Assembly (NCBI GenBank): GCA_020633335.1
Contig: JACKDU010000002.1
Coordinates: forward strand, 496,001 to 560,000
From: Myxococcales bacterium
GTDB lineage: Bacteria > Myxococcota_A > Polyangia > Nannocystales > Nannocystaceae
Direction: 5' to 3'
Length of the DNA: 64,000 nt
This document shows positions 63,625 to 64,000 of this stretch, piece after piece. A program made the translations under genes and the position numbers. The first letter of the stretch is position 1. Every line of letters begins with the position of its first letter. The notes below the pieces were generated by a model that was not told where the DNA came from, ran no database searches, and saw only the letters and a program-made list of their open reading frames with translations.

Positions 63625-64000
63625 GCACGCCTCCCAGGGTCTCCGCCCCTATGACCTAGCGAGGATGACACAGGGGACCGGGGCCGGATCAACGGTCGAG
63701 TTCGCCGCCCGCGCTCGCGGAGGCGCGCTTATGGGCGCCGCGCCGATCTGCTCCATCGGACATCTCGACGCTCGCGCGCGGGCGCAGGCCGGGCACCGGA
63801 CGCTGCTCCACGGACGCCGTCTACTCCTGTGGACATGCACACACCTCGATCGACGCCGGCCCGCATGAGGAATCGCTCCGCGCGCCAGCGAGCGGCGCGC
63901 GCTTCCGCGGCCCGCCGCCGATCCCCGCGGGCCGCCGCCGCCGCCCGCGTCCGCCCCTCGCGGCTTGTGAGGCCGGCGAGCCGATGGTCTCCTGGATCGC
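63625..64000. other. 376-base stretch without a confident gene
   Basis: Upstream of trpB this GC-rich stretch holds the trpB leader and a possible promoter (CATAGG region near 63650) but no supported gene. An open frame from ATG 63865 and a short one from ATG 63984 both run off the window edge and could be the beginning of a gene beyond it; the first is extremely Arg/Ala-rich and is not convincing. Confidence 0.5.

Noticed and set aside
63865..64000. Open frame starting at ATG 63865 and running off the window edge
   Set aside because: Extremely Arg/Ala/Ser-rich with no domain or ribosome-binding site; only 45 residues are visible, so no gene is called.

Overview
The window is very GC-rich, has no mobile elements, and reads like chromosome from a myxobacterium of the Nannocystaceae type (Nannocystis / Plesiocystis / Enhygromyxa relatives). 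The reasons are the Ser/Thr/Gly-rich linkers behind lipobox signal peptides (36256-38682, 42605-43411), FG-GAP surface lipoproteins, a front-end desaturase with a cytochrome b5 domain, and a homologue of the plant sterol enzyme cycloeucalenol cycloisomerase. Marine Nannocystaceae are known for polyunsaturated fatty acids and sterols. The placement is inference; there is no rRNA gene or other phylogenetic marker apart from ffh. I see no tRNA, rRNA, CRISPR array, IS element, prophage or origin.

Layout. 1-1219: tail of an unknown protein, a PduO-type cobalamin adenosyltransferase and a small ORF. 1477-12662: the most remarkable block, a tightly coupled lipid cluster. It has a HAD-like protein without its catalytic Asp, a fatty acyl-CoA reductase, a second extended SDR, a polysaccharide pyruvyl transferase-like protein, two AMP-forming acyl ligases, a crotonase and a free acyl carrier protein, then a diacylglycerol-kinase-like protein and a PlsC acyltransferase. 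Together these could activate, reduce and attach acyl chains, as expected for an ether-lipid or fatty-alcohol-derived lipid; the product is unknown. 12803-17146: FG-GAP lipoprotein, GNAT acetyltransferase, bestrophin-like channel, threonine synthase. 17259-20716: membrane gluzincin protease coupled to the cycloeucalenol cycloisomerase-like protein. 20737-27532: NTF2-like lipoprotein, then PilZ protein, FliA-like sigma factor and a TM lipoprotein, then an Hsp70 / J-like / membrane protein trio. 27648-36144: front-end desaturase, Fe-alcohol dehydrogenase with an ABM protein, MnmG divergent from a CobA-HemD fusion, and small envelope proteins.

36256-43411: surface FG-GAP lipoprotein, small c-type cytochrome, a cytochrome b fused to two cytochrome c domains with its Rieske partner, ManA and a Ser-rich lipoprotein. 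43413-51661: LTA-synthase-like sulfatase, lipoprotein, von Willebrand A membrane protein, Ffh, OmpA lipoprotein. 51774-55244: sphingosine-1-phosphate-lyase-like enzyme, a protein with a C-terminal carrier domain, an HSDL2-like SDR and a Cys-rich secreted protein. 55382-58786: pyruvate dehydrogenase operon pdhA-pdhB-pdhC. 58954-63624: bioB, trmA, an epimerase and a TrpB2-type tryptophan synthase beta chain.

Two patterns recur. Inside operons, genes overlap by 1-4 bases (ATGA, GTGA, TGATG). At the head of transcription units, many genes have no Shine-Dalgarno sequence; instead a TAnnnT hexamer sits 6-10 bases before the start codon, which implies leaderless or nearly leaderless mRNAs.
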